Shown: positions 61,896 to 64,000 of the stretch, in pieces
Position numbering within the stretch: the stretch's first letter is position 1
Layout: every line of letters begins with the position of its first letter
NCBI GenBank assembly: GCA_016717005.1
Contig: JADJUF010000037.1
Coordinates: 1,116,001 to 1,180,000 of the forward strand
Length of the DNA: 64,000 nt
Direction: 5' to 3'
Source: Myxococcales bacterium
Lineage (GTDB): Bacteria > Myxococcota_A > Polyangia > Haliangiales > Haliangiaceae
Position numbers and translations under genes: made by a program
The notes under the pieces: generated by a model
What the model was told of the DNA's origin: nothing
Databases searched by the model: none
What the model saw: only the letters and a program-made list of their open reading frames with translations

Positions 61896-62837
61896 CTACG
61901 CCGCGACCATGCGCGCCGCCTGCCCGAGCGCCACGTCGACGCTGCGGTAGGTGCCGATCACGTCGCCGCCGAGCTCGAACGGCGCGGGGCGATCGAGCGC
62001 GAGCGTCACGCCGGTGCACAGGAAGTCGTGGACCCGCGGCGACAGGTAGCGGCCGCGGAACACCGCGGGCGCGCTTCGGATGACCTCGGCCAGGCCGGGA
62101 TCGCCGGCGCGGACCTGGAAGCGATCAGGGCGCGCGCCGACGAACGTGAACATGTGCAGGCCCAGCCCGAAGTACGGCACCGTCGAGCACGCGGCCATCG
62201 TGCACGCGCCCGACCACAGCACGTCGTCAGTGGCGGCGCTGCCGTCGGTGCGCTCGGCTGGACCGCGACGGTGGATCGTGACGGTCGTGCGGGACGTGCG
62301 CACGAACCGCGGCACCGACACCAGCGGCACCGACAGCGCGTAGCGCAGCGCGGCCGGGAGCCGCACGCCCGCGCGCGCGACCGTCGAGGTCACGGCGTCG
62401 GCGTCGGCCAGGAGCTGCGCGTCGAGGCCGAAGCCGCAGAACGGCGTGCGCTGGCCGAGCACGTCGAGCATCGGCAGGACCACGGGTGTCGCCGCGGTCG
62501 CCCGGGCCAGCGCGGTCGCGACGGTGCGCGGGCGTGGGCGGCCGGCGCCGAGGGTGCGCGCCAGGGCGTTGCCGGTGCCGAGCGCGAGCACGCCGACCAC
62601 CGGCTCGGGCCCGCCGGCCGCGGCCCGGGCGATCGCGTTCAGGCCCGCGACGATCGTGCCGTCCCCGCCGCCCAGGATCACCCGCGGCGTGCCCCGCGCG
62701 ACCAGCTCGGTCAGCGCCGCGTCAGCGTCCGCCGCGGTGTCGGTGACGATCAGCGCCGGCGTCGCCGCGTGCAGCGCCGCCAGCATGCGGCGGCTGGCCC
62801 GGCCGGCGTGGCGGTTGATCAGCACGGGCACGGCCAT
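61896..62837 (-). CDS. Diacylglycerol/lipid kinase family protein
   Basis: 313 residues from ATG 62837. N-terminus VPVLINRHAGRASRR, nucleotide-binding GGGDGT (56-61), VGVLALGTGNALARTL, and the C-terminal beta-sandwich with FCGFGLDAQLL, FTFVGARPDRFQV and the FELGGDVIGTYRSVDV end seen in YegS/BmrU-type lipid kinases. Would phosphorylate a lipid such as diacylglycerol or a sphingoid base at the inner membrane; the exact substrate is not predictable. TATGGT 5 nt before the ATG suggests leaderless expression. Confidence 0.9.
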   Translation of the reverse strand: MAVPVLINRHAGRASRRMLAALHAATPALIVTDTAADADAALTELVARGTPRVILGGGDGTIVAGLNAIARAAAGGPEPVVGVLALGTGNALARTLGAGRPRPRTVATALARATAATPVVLPMLDVLGQRTPFCGFGLDAQLLADADAVTSTVARAGVRLPAALRYALSVPLVSVPRFVRTSRTTVTIHRRGPAERTDGSAATDDVLWSGACTMAACSTVPYFGLGLHMFTFVGARPDRFQVRAGDPGLAEVIRSAPAVFRGRYLSPRVHDFLCTGVTLALDRPAPFELGGDVIGTYRSVDVALGQAARMVAA

Positions 62838-62842
62838 GCCCG

Positions 62843-62848
62843 ACCATA
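62843..62848 (-). promoter_or_regulatory. -10-like TATGGT 5 nt before the start codon
   Basis: Minus-strand TATGGT, then CGGGC, then ATG 62837; no ribosome-binding site. Confidence 0.5.
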
Positions 62849-62858
62849 GCGCGGGGTG

Positions 62859-63047
62859 ACCGCGGCGCGGGGCGAGCGTCCAGGCACCATGGCGATCGGT
62901 GATGGCGCGCTGATGCGCGTGGGCGGCGGCCTGGTCGCGGCGGCGCGGCGCGGGGTAACCGCGGCGCGGGGCGAGCGTCCAAGCACCATGGCGATCGGTG
63001 ATGGTGCGCTGGTGCGCGTGGGCGGCGGGCTGGTCGCGGCGGCGCGG
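62859..63047. repeat. 99-bp tandem duplication upstream of the SDR gene
   Basis: ACCGCGGCGCGGGGCGAGCG begins blocks at 62859 and 62958 (99 bp apart), each with CACCATGGCGATCGGTGATG and GTGGGCGGCG. The frame stays open through both copies into the SDR gene, so two to three possible start codons were duplicated. Confidence 0.92.
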
Positions 63048-63953
63048 ATGCCGGGCATCGCCTGGAGCTGGAGCGCGCTCGGCCATCGCCGTCGGGCGCG
63101 GCGCTTCGTCGCGGCGGACCTCGACGTCGAGCTCGCGGGCGCGCACTACGTCGTCACCGGCGCCAACTCCGGGCTCGGCCTCGAGACCGCCCGGGCGCTG
63201 GCCGGGCGCGGCGCGACCGTCTGGATGCTGTGTCGCGACGCGGCGCGCGGCGAGGCGGCGCGCCGCGAGGTCGCGGCGGCCGGCGGCGTGGCTCGACTGA
63301 TCGTCGTCGACATCGGCGAGCTGGCGCAGGTGCGGCGCGCGGTCGCCGCGATCGACGCGCCGCGGATCGACGCGGTCATCCACAACGCCGGCGCCCTGCC
63401 GCACGCCCGCGCGGTCACCACCGACGGCCTCGAGCTCGACTTCGCGGTCCACCTCGCCGGTCCGCACCTGCTCACCCGCCTGCTCTTGCCGCGGCTGCGC
63501 GCCGCCGGTGGTCGCGTGGTGTTCGTGTCCTCGGGCGGCATGTACAGCGAGCGCCTGCGCGTCGACGATCTGCAGTGGCAGCGGCGCGCCTACGACGGCG
63601 TCGCGGCCTACGCCCAGGTCAAGCGCGCGCAGGTCGTGCTCACCGAGCTGTGGGCCGCGCGCGAGCCCGCCGTCGCGTTCCACGCGATGCACCCCGGCTG
63701 GGCCGACACGCCCGGCGTCGCCACCGCGCTGCCCGCGTTCTACCGCCTCACGCGCCGCTTCCTGCGCACGCCCGCCGAGGGCGCCGACACCACCGTCTGG
63801 CTCGCGGCCGCGCAGCCACCGCCCGGCCCCAGCGGCCAGTTCTGGCTCGATCGCGCGCCCGCGCCGACGCACCTGATGCCCGGCACCGCCGACGATCCCG
63901 CCGATCGCGCCGCGCTGTGGACCGCGCTCGAGCAGGCGACCGCGGACGCCTGA
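63048..63953 (+). CDS. Short-chain dehydrogenase/reductase (DHRS12-like)
   Basis: 301 residues from ATG 63048; the frame is open upstream through the tandem repeat, with other ATGs at 62889 and 62988. NAD(P)-binding TGANSGLGLETARAL, 'CRDAARGEAARREV', the NNAG-like HNAGALPHAR, catalytic Ser in VVFVSSGGMYSERL and YxxxK in YAQVKRAQVVL, then HPGWADTPGVATALPAFYRL. This resembles the DHRS12/retinol-dehydrogenase-like branch. The substrate is unknown, probably a lipophilic alcohol or ketone. Divergent from the lipid-kinase gene. Confidence 0.9.
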   Translation: MPGIAWSWSALGHRRRARRFVAADLDVELAGAHYVVTGANSGLGLETARALAGRGATVWMLCRDAARGEAARREVAAAGGVARLIVVDIGELAQVRRAVAAIDAPRIDAVIHNAGALPHARAVTTDGLELDFAVHLAGPHLLTRLLLPRLRAAGGRVVFVSSGGMYSERLRVDDLQWQRRAYDGVAAYAQVKRAQVVLTELWAAREPAVAFHAMHPGWADTPGVATALPAFYRLTRRFLRTPAEGADTTVWLAAAQPPPGPSGQFWLDRAPAPTHLMPGTADDPADRAALWTALEQATADA

Positions 63954-64000
63954 CGTCGGGCCGCGGCGCGCTGGGTATCGACCGCACGCGCGGCGGTTGC

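Overview
This is a very GC-rich window (about 70% or more by eye). Its gene content points to a myxobacterium-type deltaproteobacterium (Myxococcota, perhaps the Haliangiales/Kofleriaceae side). It carries an MglB/MglA polarity pair, a Hanks-type Ser/Thr kinase with a membrane-anchored C-terminus, long TPR proteins with an MJ0042-type zinc ribbon, cysteine-rich DUF4215-type surface lipoproteins, and many small lipoproteins of no known family. The organism assignment is inference from gene content; there is no rRNA here.

Layout. 1-7.6 kb (mostly minus): the N-terminus of a multi-pass membrane protein, a lipoprotein, a TPR protein, a Ser/Thr kinase, a HEAT-like protein and a lipoprotein with a decayed metzincin motif. 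7.6-9.7 kb: an outer-membrane-type protein and a lipoprotein, convergent around a 605-bp repeat element. 9.9-19.8 kb (minus): selB, an acyl-CoA-synthetase-like ligase, a 1372-aa zinc-ribbon/TPR membrane protein, then a Spy-like periplasmic protein, a putative anti-sigma protein and an ECF sigma factor. 19.9-22.9 kb: serS, four tRNA-Ser genes that together read all serine codons, tRNA-Arg(ACG) directly followed by tadA, and the SRP RNA with its terminator. 22.9-34.8 kb: an accessory island (UDP-glucose dehydrogenase, large AAA+ ATPase, three methyltransferases, two glycosyltransferases, a three-gene DUF4157 operon, UDP-glucuronate decarboxylase). 34.9-37.9 kb: dnaX-ybaB-recR. 38-44.5 kb: small lipoproteins, mglB (frameshifted as given), an MglA fusion protein, a DksA-like protein. 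44.5-48.9 kb: oligopeptide ABC importer genes without an ATPase. 49-57.6 kb: DMT transporter, UbiB kinase, a pilin-like protein, a PhyH-type dioxygenase, an S9 peptidase, a RAYT transposase element, ttcA. 57.7-64 kb: two related DUF4215 lipoproteins, a diacylglycerol-kinase-family protein and a short-chain dehydrogenase.

How the parts fit. serS, tRNA-Ser, tadA, ffs, dnaX, ybaB and recR form an ancient gene order also seen in Bacillus subtilis; here a roughly 12-kb island splits it between ffs and dnaX. The island's Ugd and Uxs would supply UDP-glucuronate and UDP-xylose to the glycosyl- and methyltransferases between them. It also holds an orphan eCIS-associated (DUF4157) operon and an AAA+ protein with a degenerate plus an intact ATPase module.

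Three window-wide patterns stand out. (1) At least fourteen genes have a TANNNT hexamer only 5-8 nt before the start codon and no obvious ribosome-binding site there, which predicts leaderless mRNAs. (2) Many intergenic gaps are filled with decaying tandem copies of the 3' (sometimes 5') end of the neighbouring gene. (3) A GGGACAGGCTCC repeat family is arranged as inverted arrays at two places, one with a RAYT (REP-associated tyrosine transposase) and one without. Most long open frames antisense to the genes are codon-bias artefacts and are left out.
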